Shown here one piece after another: positions 5,902 to 13,023 of a DNA stretch of 23,585 nt. The position numbers and the translations under genes are program-made. The notes below the pieces were generated by a model. It had not been told where the DNA came from, searched no databases, and saw only the letters and a program-made list of their open reading frames with translations. Source of the stretch: CAZVBV01 sp964578905. Lineage in GTDB: Bacteria > Patescibacteriota > Gracilibacteria > UBA4473. The first letter of the stretch is position 1; each line of letters starts with the position of its first letter. The DNA lies in assembly GCA_964578905.1 (NCBI GenBank), contig CAZOER010000011.1, positions 1 through 23,585 of the forward strand, read 5' to 3'.

Positions 5902-8900
5902 ATGAAGAATATTCGCTTTATCGGTAACGGTTTCTCTCAGTCAAATGGACACTTCTTGTATCAGAAAGCACGTCCAGGTGATGCTCAAGATTCTGCAGAG
6001 GCGGCAACCCCAAATGCGGACACTTCAAAAAAATCGCCAGGGGTTCAAGTGAAGGAAGAAAAAGTATACAAAGAAGCAAAAGATATTGAAAATAAGATCA
6101 AAGATGAAGCTATTTATAAAAAACATGAAAAACTTTGGAATGAACGAAAGAGTTATTATGTGAAAAATGCAGAGGAATTGAAGTCGGTTATTCGGCATTC
6201 ATTGAGTCATCTTGATGATGTTTTTGAAGATGCGGAAGATTTGAAAGCTTCCGTTGATCGCTTTTATGACCGTGTTCTTTCTCAACAAGAATGTGCAGAT
6301 TTATACTCCTTTATTGAGCATGGGTGTTCTGAAAAAGAGGCGAAAGATCGGAAGGAAGATGCGTCGTATTTACAGAGAATGCTTAATAAAATAGCGAGCT
6401 CTCCGAGTGATACGGATAATGATCAGTTAACAGGAATTTTGGAATCAAATAGTTCCAAAAAGGGAGGAATCGATAATATGTGGGGAATCGTAACCGCGAG
6501 GGCGGCACGGTCTTTGGTTATTCGAAAAATCAAGAAAATTATTGGGAAAACAGAAAAACAAGATGATGACAAGGATTCGTCTAATTTGGCAACGGGACTA
6601 ATACAAGGATTTAAAAAAGTAGTTGGCACTCTGAAACCAAAACCAGGAGACGATGATGCGATTATAGACCCAAAAGAAAAACCAGGAGACGAAAATCTAG
6701 ATGACAAAATCGTTCCAATCGTAAATCCAGAGGACAAAGGTGGTTCTCGTGAAAAAGAAGAATATTCCCCAATAGAGGGGATAGATCCAGGATTTGATAA
6801 AATTCAACCGGGACCGATGGAAACACCACCACCAGTGGTTGAATATAAAAGAGGGAAAACCACACTTACAATAAAACATGATTTCTTGAATCTAGAAAAC
6901 AAACAATGGGAAAATTTTGATCGTTTGACCAGACCAACGAGTACACTTGGAAGTTTCAATAAATTAGGAGATTTTTCTGATGGATTTAAAACAGAATATT
7001 TTGATAAAGGGAATTTTTGGGGAAATGATACTGGTAATGGTATTTCTTATACAGGAGAGCTTCGTGATTGGAATACCCTTGATGACCTTGGAACAGGACC
7101 TGATTATCGAGTAAAATTCGGTGATTATGATATCAATTTTGGTTATAATCGTGGTCCTGGTGGCATACGAAAAGTATTAAACGATTTTAAATTAAATTAT
7201 AACGGTAAAGAGGGAAATATAAATGTTACCGCTGCAGAAGCAGGGCGAGATATTACTCCATTTGATAAAAATGATCCTACGAGCGAAGGATACAAACGTT
7301 GGATTACTGATTTGAAAGTGAATATGTTTAATGAAGTAAAACTTGATATTGGGAGTTTCTATAAAACAGAAACACCAAAGGAGGTTTCGGCAAGTGTGCG
7401 TGATGTACATATGGAGATTGGAGGATGGAAACTTGATGCGGAAGGTTTGAGTGGAGCATTTCAAACACCAAATGCGGATTTTGATTTATCAGAGATTCTT
7501 AAGGATATTAAGGATGGAAAAGCGGGAATGAGTGATCTTATGGAGCGTTTGAGTTTTGACTCTGGTGTCGTGAGTTTGGTAAGTCCAGATGGGGCAACGC
7601 GACTTCTCTATGATGGGGCTAATATATTCTACAATAATTTTAGAATTTTTAGAGATGAGAAAGGGAATTTCAACTTCTTGGATATGAACAATCAAGGAGC
7701 TCGATTCAATGGAGGATTTGAATCTTATACTATCGTGAATGGGCAAAGCATGTCAACCGGTGCTTTTTTGGACACATTAATACATGGCGGTGCAGACATA
7801 ATGTTAAATTCTCCTGAGGTGGAACATCGGACATCTGTTTTTGGAGGGGCTCTAGTTTTTAATACTGAAGTTGGATCAAATCTTTCAGAGGAGAAAAGGG
7901 ATAAATGTGGGATGGAAATTAGAAATACTTTTAAGTCAATGTTTGAGAATGTGTCCGATTTTTCCAAAATTATGAAAGAGGGGAGTGTTGGGAATATGAT
8001 TGAAGAGGGGGGGAAATTGAGAGTGAATTTAGAAGGTCAATATATGGATTTAATAGATTATGTGAAGAAGGAAGGAGGAATTGAATTGGAAAATTGGGAA
8101 GTGAGTTTTGACTTTGAAAAACTCGCAGAAAATTTTGAACTTATCGGAGAACAAGGAGCGGCAAATGCTCTTTACTCTTTGAAACTTACTTTTGAAGCGA
8201 TGGGGAATACTTTTGGTAAAGTTACTCTTAACCAAGAAGTTCTGGATGGATACAAGGCAGCGGAAAACAAAGGAGATTATGCTATGCAACACCTTGGATG
8301 GGGGGCTAACATGAAAGAAGTGAAAAATAATATGCTTGATCAGGCAAAAGTGCAATTTGGATCTATTATTTTGGAGCAACCTATGAATACGATGATGGAT
8401 GTTCTTTCTGCGACGAATGGTGGATCGGCAGAAGGATTGATTTTGTCCGAAAAGGAGTTCACTGCCTATTATAATTTTATGAAAAAAGCAGATACGGGAT
8501 GGAATCTTCTGGCCTATGTTAATGGAGATATTGGGGAAAGTAATACGGAGACAGTATATGTTCAAGGACCTTCTAAGAAACCAAACGAAAAAGAACAATT
8601 CCTTTTCGGAGCAGATCATAATACAAAACTAACAGGAGGACTGCTCGTTACTAAAGTGATTTTGGATAAAAAAGGATCAACGCTTAAAGGAATAATGGGC
8701 GTAGGTGGAAGTATAAACACCATAAGCAATGCTCAGTTGGCAGTTACGGATGGAGAAAATACGTATTCTATAGCAAGTGCAGATAAACTTTTGGGGCTTG
8801 GACAGGGGCTTGGTCTTGGTAATTTCGAGGACGAAAGAGCATTTCTTGATAATGCAGAAAAGAACGGAGTTTTTGCTCTGAATACTACTATTGGTTTAGA

Positions 8901-9204
8901 TTTTCAACAAAGAATCGGAGGAAGAACAACACTGGGAACAACGGCTTTATTATCAGGAACTCCACAGAAAGGAATGCCACTCGCTTTGAAATTGAATTTA
9001 CGGGCGGAACAAGAGTTTAATATTGGAAGTTTTCCGGCAACGATGGGAGTGCAAATGAATACGAGCAATCTCTTGAATGGACAGGCGAAAGAGTATAAGA
9101 GTGGCGCCGCAGCGGAACTCATTCTGAGAGTGAATCTTCAAGGAAATAAAGATCAATATTTAAAGAATGGGAAATTGAGACAAATGATTAATAGAATCTT
9201 TTAA
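5902..9204 (+). CDS. Very large protein of unknown family, 1,100 aa
   Basis: Not recognised. No signal peptide or membrane helix is visible. Residues 1-40 include an unusual Gly/Ser/Asn/Gln-rich start (FIGNGFSQSNGHFLYQKA). Residues about 40-220 are charged and helical. Residues about 225-320 form an acidic Pro/Asp/Gly linker with repeated KPGDD/EKPGDE/NPEDKG phrases and PMETPPPVVEY. The next few hundred residues are Gly/Asn/aromatic-rich with alternating short strands (FGDYDINFGYNRGPGG). A mostly helical part follows (about 660-830). The last 250 residues are again strand-like (TTIGLDFQQRIGGRTTLGTT, LNLRAEQEFNIG) and end in Phe, which looks superficially like a beta-barrel although no export signal exists. 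Only three Cys were noticed. An upstream TTG (5884) is possible, but ATG 5902 is preferred. It could be structural or surface-associated; function unknown. Confidence 0.8.
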   Translation: MKNIRFIGNGFSQSNGHFLYQKARPGDAQDSAEAATPNADTSKKSPGVQVKEEKVYKEAKDIENKIKDEAIYKKHEKLWNERKSYYVKNAEELKSVIRHSLSHLDDVFEDAEDLKASVDRFYDRVLSQQECADLYSFIEHGCSEKEAKDRKEDASYLQRMLNKIASSPSDTDNDQLTGILESNSSKKGGIDNMWGIVTARAARSLVIRKIKKIIGKTEKQDDDKDSSNLATGLIQGFKKVVGTLKPKPGDDDAIIDPKEKPGDENLDDKIVPIVNPEDKGGSREKEEYSPIEGIDPGFDKIQPGPMETPPPVVEYKRGKTTLTIKHDFLNLENKQWENFDRLTRPTSTLGSFNKLGDFSDGFKTEYFDKGNFWGNDTGNGISYTGELRDWNTLDDLGTGPDYRVKFGDYDINFGYNRGPGGIRKVLNDFKLNYNGKEGNINVTAAEAGRDITPFDKNDPTSEGYKRWITDLKVNMFNEVKLDIGSFYKTETPKEVSASVRDVHMEIGGWKLDAEGLSGAFQTPNADFDLSEILKDIKDGKAGMSDLMERLSFDSGVVSLVSPDGATRLLYDGANIFYNNFRIFRDEKGNFNFLDMNNQGARFNGGFESYTIVNGQSMSTGAFLDTLIHGGADIMLNSPEVEHRTSVFGGALVFNTEVGSNLSEEKRDKCGMEIRNTFKSMFENVSDFSKIMKEGSVGNMIEEGGKLRVNLEGQYMDLIDYVKKEGGIELENWEVSFDFEKLAENFELIGEQGAANALYSLKLTFEAMGNTFGKVTLNQEVLDGYKAAENKGDYAMQHLGWGANMKEVKNNMLDQAKVQFGSIILEQPMNTMMDVLSATNGGSAEGLILSEKEFTAYYNFMKKADTGWNLLAYVNGDIGESNTETVYVQGPSKKPNEKEQFLFGADHNTKLTGGLLVTKVILDKKGSTLKGIMGVGGSINTISNAQLAVTDGENTYSIASADKLLGLGQGLGLGNFEDERAFLDNAEKNGVFALNTTIGLDFQQRIGGRTTLGTTALLSGTPQKGMPLALKLNLRAEQEFNIGSFPATMGVQMNTSNLLNGQAKEYKSGAAAELILRVNLQGNKDQYLKNGKLRQMINRIF

Positions 9205-9210
9205 AAAAAG

Positions 9211-9216
9211 TATAAT
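9211..9216 (+). promoter_or_regulatory. -10 box of the 145-aa hypothetical gene
   Basis: Perfect TATAAT, 12 nt before ATG 9229 and just after the stop of the 1,100-aa gene. The -35 position (about 9188-9193) is poor. It suggests the small gene has its own promoter. Confidence 0.4.
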
Positions 9217-9228
9217 AACTAACCTCCC

Positions 9229-9666
9229 ATGCAAAAACACCACTTCTTATCCCTTTCAAAACTGAAACTTTTCAAAGAAATTAAAAAAGTGGTGCTTTTC
9301 AAGATGGATCGCAATATTATCACGCCAGAAAGAGCTGATGAGATTTTTGTTTTTGTGAAAAAATCAATTATGCCGCTTGAAAACCGGGATGAAATGCGGA
9401 ACTATCCAGAGACATTGCTTGCGGAATTTCCAGAACTGCATCCGGTGGTTATCAAACTTGATTTCGAAGAACGGGAACATATTGATAAAGTTCTCGCTCT
9501 CTTTGTGGAGAGTATTTTTGAGAAAGGGGATTTTGATCTTGCAGAAGTCATTTTTGAGGAGATTCAGCGGTTTCATGAAGGGAAAGGGAAAGATGTTGAA
9601 GATATTCGAAAGATTCAACCGGAAGTGTTTGACAAGATTGCGGAGAAGTTTGGAGAGGGGGAATAG
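9229..9666 (+). CDS. Hypothetical protein, 145 aa
   Basis: Not recognised. Soluble, acidic from residue 26 on, with a helical pattern (ITPERADEIFVFVKKSIMPL, HIDKVLALFVESIFEKGDF, DLAEVIFEEIQRFHEGKG). The first 25 residues (MQKHHFLSLSKLKLFKEIKK) are basic and unlike the rest. An internal ATG at 9304 (MDRNIITPERADEI) is a plausible alternative start, which would give a 120-residue protein. The DNA for the basic segment holds a long-loop inverted repeat (9233-9245 with 9287-9299, 12 of 13 pairing), so this stretch may be a structured leader and not coding. Ends in TAG; a terminator-like element follows about 80 bp later. Confidence 0.65.
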   Translation: MQKHHFLSLSKLKLFKEIKKVVLFKMDRNIITPERADEIFVFVKKSIMPLENRDEMRNYPETLLAEFPELHPVVIKLDFEEREHIDKVLALFVESIFEKGDFDLAEVIFEEIQRFHEGKGKDVEDIRKIQPEVFDKIAEKFGEGE

Positions 9667-9746
9667 AAGATTTGGAAATTCGAGTCCGGACTGGGAAAAG
9701 CGCAAGAAGGGAAGTGTTTTTTGTGGAGAAAGATCTTAAAATCATC

Positions 9747-9768
9747 CAACCCCGGGGTTGTTTTTTTT
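9747..9768 (+). terminator. Terminator after the 145-aa gene
   Basis: The palindrome CAACCCCGGGGTTG (9747-9760) is followed directly by eight T residues (9761-9768). The centre must open as a loop, leaving a short GC-rich stem, but the T tract is typical of intrinsic termination on the plus strand. Confidence 0.6.
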
Positions 9769-9786
9769 AATCCTGTTTCTGAAAAA

Positions 9787-9822
9787 ATTGTTAACAGCGG
9801 AATTAATTCCGCTGTTAACAAT
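9787..9822. repeat. Perfect 36-bp palindrome
   Basis: Every base from 9787 to 9822 pairs with its mirror, centre between 9804 and 9805. The arms begin ATTGTTAACAGCGGAATT and there is no loop. No T run follows on either strand within a few bases, so it is not an ordinary terminator. It might be a binding site for a dimeric protein or a mobile-element end. Confidence 0.85.
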
Positions 9823-9942
9823 CGAAAGGAATCTTGGGGCGGAGCTGGTGTAGCGGAACACACCGGTCATCATCCAACCCCGGGGTCGTCCTAAAAACGG
9901 GGTTGGTTCGTGGAGGGATTTTTTTTAATTGCCAATTTTCAA

Positions 9943-9971
9943 TTTTCAATTTCCTATTGGATTCCTATAAT
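9943..9971 (+). promoter_or_regulatory. Promoter of the pdxST operon (leaderless type)
   Basis: Perfect -10 TATAAT (9966-9971) ends 6 nt before ATG 9978, the same spacing as at tsaC. TTTTCA (9943-9948), 17 bp upstream, matches the -35 consensus at 4 of 6. Transcription would begin at the A of the ATG. No ribosome-binding site is possible in this layout. Confidence 0.6.
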
Positions 9972-9977
9972 CGAGCC

Positions 9978-10838
9978 ATGGAAAAAAACACATTTGAACT
10001 CAAATCAGGACTCGCGCAGATGCTCAAAGGAGGTGTGATAATGGACGTAATGAACGTCGAACAGGCAAAGATAGCCGAGAACGCTGGTGCGGTCGCTGTG
10101 ATGGCGCTGGAGCGGATTCCGTCCCAAATACGGAAAGACGGAGGGGTGGCTCGGATGTCGGATCCCACGATGATTACCGAGATTAAAAAAGCCGTTTCGA
10201 TTCCCGTCATGGCGAAGGTGCGGATTGGACATTTTGTAGAAGCACAGATTCTGGAATCTCTCGATATCGACTTCATCGATGAATCAGAAGTGTTGACGCC
10301 AGCCGATCCTGACGCGCATATCGAGAAAACAATTTTCAAACTGCCGTTTGTTTGTGGAGCACGAAACTTGGGAGAAGCGCTTCGTCGTATCGAAGAAGGC
10401 GCGGCGATGATCCGTACAAAAGGAGAAGCGGGGACTGGAAATATCGTTGAAGCGGTGCGACACTGGACGCAAATCCAAAAAGAAATAGGAGCGTTAACCG
10501 AAAAAAATATCGAAGCGAAATCGAAAGAATATCTTGTGAACAAAAAATGTGTTCAAGATGTTTTTAATACAAAACGACTTCCCGTCGTGACTTTTGTTGC
10601 GGGGGGAATTGCGACTCCTGCGGATGGGGCAATGATGATGCAATTGGGAGCGGAGGGCGTGTTTGTGGGTTCGGGTATCTTCGAATCGAGTGATCCGGAG
10701 AAGATGGCGAAGGCCATTGTTCAAGCCGTTATGAACTACGATAAACCAGAGATTTTGGCGAGCGCCTCTTCGGGTCTCGGAACAGCGATGAAGGGAGACG
10801 AGATGGAAACACTCGAAACCAAATACGCTGAACGATGA
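9978..10838 (+). CDS. pdxS: Pyridoxal 5'-phosphate synthase subunit PdxS
   Basis: Synthase subunit of the DXP-independent vitamin B6 pathway. It builds PLP from ribose 5-phosphate, glyceraldehyde 3-phosphate and ammonia supplied by PdxT; cytoplasmic dodecamer core with PdxT around it. The 286 residues fit the family. Key residues are in place: Asp23 in GGVIMDVMN, the Schiff-base Lys80 in VMAKVRIGH, and the second Lys148 in MIRTKGEAGTGN. The phosphate-binding end VTFVAGGIATPADGAMMMQL followed by GVFVGSGIF is also intact. A longer open frame upstream (to 9834) runs through the non-coding repeats and is ignored; family similarity starts at MEKNTFELKSGLAQ. It shares ATGA with pdxT, so the two are co-translated. 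First gene of a five-gene run to 15229. Confidence 0.96.
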   Translation: MEKNTFELKSGLAQMLKGGVIMDVMNVEQAKIAENAGAVAVMALERIPSQIRKDGGVARMSDPTMITEIKKAVSIPVMAKVRIGHFVEAQILESLDIDFIDESEVLTPADPDAHIEKTIFKLPFVCGARNLGEALRRIEEGAAMIRTKGEAGTGNIVEAVRHWTQIQKEIGALTEKNIEAKSKEYLVNKKCVQDVFNTKRLPVVTFVAGGIATPADGAMMMQLGAEGVFVGSGIFESSDPEKMAKAIVQAVMNYDKPEILASASSGLGTAMKGDEMETLETKYAER

Positions 10839-11362
10839 AAATCGGAATACTCGCGCTCCAAGGATCATTCGCAGAGCACGGGGAAGTGCTCGATCTTCTT
10901 GAGACGGAATACGTCTGGGTACGTTCTCTTGCCGACCTCGAAGGAATTACGCATCTCATCATCCCCGGAGGAGAGAGCGGGACCATGGAGAAATTGTTAA
11001 AGGAATTCAAGATGTGGGAGAAGATCCTGAAACAAGTTCAGGATGACAAAATTCGAATCTTTGGAACGTGTGCAGGGGCCATTCTCTGTGAGAAGTTTGG
11101 CGCCGATATTACTATCGATCGAAACGCGTATGGAGCTCAACAAGAGTCGTTCACAACGGATTTAACTTCATCTAAATTTAACAATTTAAAAGGGGTCTTT
11201 ATTCGCGCACCTCGGATTGAAAAAATAGGAAAGGGTGTCACAGTGCTCGCTTCTTATAAAAAAGAACCTGTGCTTGTCGAAGATCAGAACTTTCTCATAG
11301 GCACCTTTCATCCGGAAATACTTGCGGAAACCCGCATTCATGAGTATTTTCTGGGGCGATAA
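10835..11362 (+). CDS. pdxT: Pyridoxal 5'-phosphate synthase glutaminase subunit PdxT
   Basis: Class I glutamine amidotransferase that hydrolyses glutamine and passes ammonia to PdxS. It is 175 residues, slightly short for the family. The N-terminus IGILALQGSFAEHGEVL, the oxyanion region LIIPGGESGTMEKL, the nucleophile Cys79 in FGTCAGAIL, and the His159/Glu161 dyad in TFHPEIL are all present. VFIRAPRIE matches the PdxS-contact loop. Residues about 64-71 (ILKQVQDD) are encoded by a short palindrome, CCTGAA-acaag-TTCAGG, at 11025-11043, which looks like a dispersed repeat captured in frame. The stop codon TAA (11360-11362) overlaps an ATA that is probably the true start of the next gene. Confidence 0.95.
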   Translation: MKIGILALQGSFAEHGEVLDLLETEYVWVRSLADLEGITHLIIPGGESGTMEKLLKEFKMWEKILKQVQDDKIRIFGTCAGAILCEKFGADITIDRNAYGAQQESFTTDLTSSKFNNLKGVFIRAPRIEKIGKGVTVLASYKKEPVLVEDQNFLIGTFHPEILAETRIHEYFLGR

Positions 11363-11376
11363 AAAACACCTGTTCC

Positions 11377-13023
11377 GTGAGCGGAAAAGAATTTGAAATT
11401 ACTGACTTTGAGCAGAAATTTTTGAAAAATATTGCTCCAACATTTGCAGGAGAAAAATTTGAGATGCCCATTCCAACACTCTCTCCACTCGAACGAGCGC
11501 GTCGGAGAGTAGCGCACAGGAATGAGCAGTTTCTTTTTCACAATAAAAACTTCTTCACGGGGAAATCTATGATTTCGGTGTATCGTCCTGACTCGGGTCT
11601 GAAGGTCTGCTCTCGTGACGAATGGTTTTCTGATAAGTGGGAAGCGACCAATTTTGGGCGAGATTTTGATGACACGAAATCATTCTTTGTCCAATATCAC
11701 GAACTTCAAAAAGAGGTGCCCTATGCGGCGCTTGTAGCCATTAATAATGAAAACTGTCCGTACGCGACTTCTATAGGAGGATCGAAGAATTGCTTTCTCG
11801 TAAATTCATCAGACTTTTGCGAAGACTGTTTGTACGGAAAATTACTCCAACATTGTACGAGTACTATTGATTCCGCCTTTGCGTACCAGTCAGAGCTCCT
11901 GTATGAGTGTTTCGGCGTCGAGAAGTGTTATGACTGCAAATGGGTTTATTATTCGCAAGGATGCCATGATTGCTGGTTCTGTGATGATTGTCGAGGCTGT
12001 CATCATTGTTTCCTCTGTACGAATTTGGTGAAGCAAGAATACTGCTTCATGAACGAGAAACTTCCACGGGAAGAATATGAGAAACGGGTTTCAGATTTCT
12101 TGTCTGACCACAAACATATTCAGAAAGCGAAAGAGCTTTTTGCCGATCTGAGAAAGAAACGAATCTACAAATATGCCAACGTGGTGAATGCCGAAAATTG
12201 CACAGGGGACTTCATTACGAATTCAAAAAATTGTCAGACTTGCTACGATATGATGCACGCAGAGGATTGTGAGCATGTTCAGCTGGGGGTGGAGACAAAA
12301 GATCTGCTCGATTGTTCCAATATGTATGACGCTTCGCGGTTGTCATATAACACGTTGGGGACGATGAAGACATTTAACTGTAATTTCTGTCTCTATGTGT
12401 TTTACAGTTCAGATCTCTGGTATTGCGAGCAGTGCTTCTCTTGTAAAAACTGTTTCGGATGTGTTGGACTGCGGAACAAGCAGTACTGCATTTTTAATAA
12501 ACAATTTAAGAAAGACGAATATGAGAAAGAAGTCGCGCGTATCATTCACTCAATGCAAAAAGCAGGGGAATGGGGGCAATTCTTTCCGATTGAAATCTCA
12601 CCGTTCCCGTACAACGATTCGGTAGCGCACGGATACTTCCCCCTTGAACAATCAGAGGTAGAATATCGTGGATGGCGTTGGGGAGAAGATGTAGATCGAG
12701 AGACGAATCCACAGACCTACAAAGTTCCAGGAAGCATTACAGATGTTGATGACGACATTCTGGAAGCAGCACTGGCATGTGAAACTTGTTCTCGGAATTA
12801 CCGACTGCAACCCCTTGAATTGAGTCTCTATCGAAAGATGAAACTTCCGATTCCGACAGACTGTTCGTATTGTCGGTACGAATCGAGAATGAACTTGAGA
12901 AACCCGAGAGCGTTGTATCCCCGTACGTGCGGAGAGTGTTCGGTGGATGTTCAATCACCATTTCCTCCTGAGAGTGAGGAAAAAATTCTGTGTGAAAAAT
13001 GTTACTTAGCGGTCGTGAACTAA
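11377..13023 (+). CDS. Cys-rich zinc-ribbon-like protein 1 (CPR-type, unknown function)
   Basis: About 548 residues, very rich in Cys in CxxC pairs (ENCTGDF, CYDCKWVYY, CHDCWFCDDCRGCHHC, CEQCFSCKNCFGCVGL), implying several zinc sites. Two internal copies of a module ending YC-x-x-N-x(6)EYEK lie near residues 210-240 and 360-390. A conserved block EWGQFFPIEISPFPYND follows. The C-terminal module (CETCSRNYRLQP ... LPIPTDCSYCRYESRMNLRNP ... CGECSVD ... CEKCY) is homologous to the N-terminal module, which here has lost most of its Cys. The GTG at 11377 removes the first Cys of that module. By comparison with the next gene the true start is probably ATA at 11359, inside ATAA shared with the pdxT stop. 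Ends as TAATG with the next start. Cytoplasmic; role unknown. Confidence 0.8.
   Translation: MSGKEFEITDFEQKFLKNIAPTFAGEKFEMPIPTLSPLERARRRVAHRNEQFLFHNKNFFTGKSMISVYRPDSGLKVCSRDEWFSDKWEATNFGRDFDDTKSFFVQYHELQKEVPYAALVAINNENCPYATSIGGSKNCFLVNSSDFCEDCLYGKLLQHCTSTIDSAFAYQSELLYECFGVEKCYDCKWVYYSQGCHDCWFCDDCRGCHHCFLCTNLVKQEYCFMNEKLPREEYEKRVSDFLSDHKHIQKAKELFADLRKKRIYKYANVVNAENCTGDFITNSKNCQTCYDMMHAEDCEHVQLGVETKDLLDCSNMYDASRLSYNTLGTMKTFNCNFCLYVFYSSDLWYCEQCFSCKNCFGCVGLRNKQYCIFNKQFKKDEYEKEVARIIHSMQKAGEWGQFFPIEISPFPYNDSVAHGYFPLEQSEVEYRGWRWGEDVDRETNPQTYKVPGSITDVDDDILEAALACETCSRNYRLQPLELSLYRKMKLPIPTDCSYCRYESRMNLRNPRALYPRTCGECSVDVQSPFPPESEEKILCEKCYLAVVN

Larger units (their letters stand above)
9667..9977. other. 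Structured non-coding segment upstream of pdxS
   Basis: No gene. It contains AGTCCGGACT (9683-9692); an 18-bp direct repeat (9741-9758 and 9869-9886) centred on CAACCCCGGGGT; and, between the copies, a perfect 36-bp palindrome (9787-9822) and a 7-bp hairpin (9845-9851 with 9860-9866). Next come a 9-bp stem CCAACCCCG/CGGGGTTGG (9874-9882, 9898-9906) and three CAATTTT/C heptads (9933-9953). CGGGGTTGG at 9898 could pair with either upstream CCAACCCCG copy, so alternative folds are possible. Confidence 0.7.

Noticed and set aside
9787..9822. Intrinsic terminator
   Set aside because: A perfect palindrome but without a T tract on either side; a separate T8 terminator lies at 9747-9768.
9841..9906. 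tRNA-like sequence (TGGTGTAGCGGAACACACC looks like a D arm)
   Set aside because: No acceptor stem, no anticodon stem in the right place and no TTCGA T loop; better explained as hairpins upstream of pdxS.
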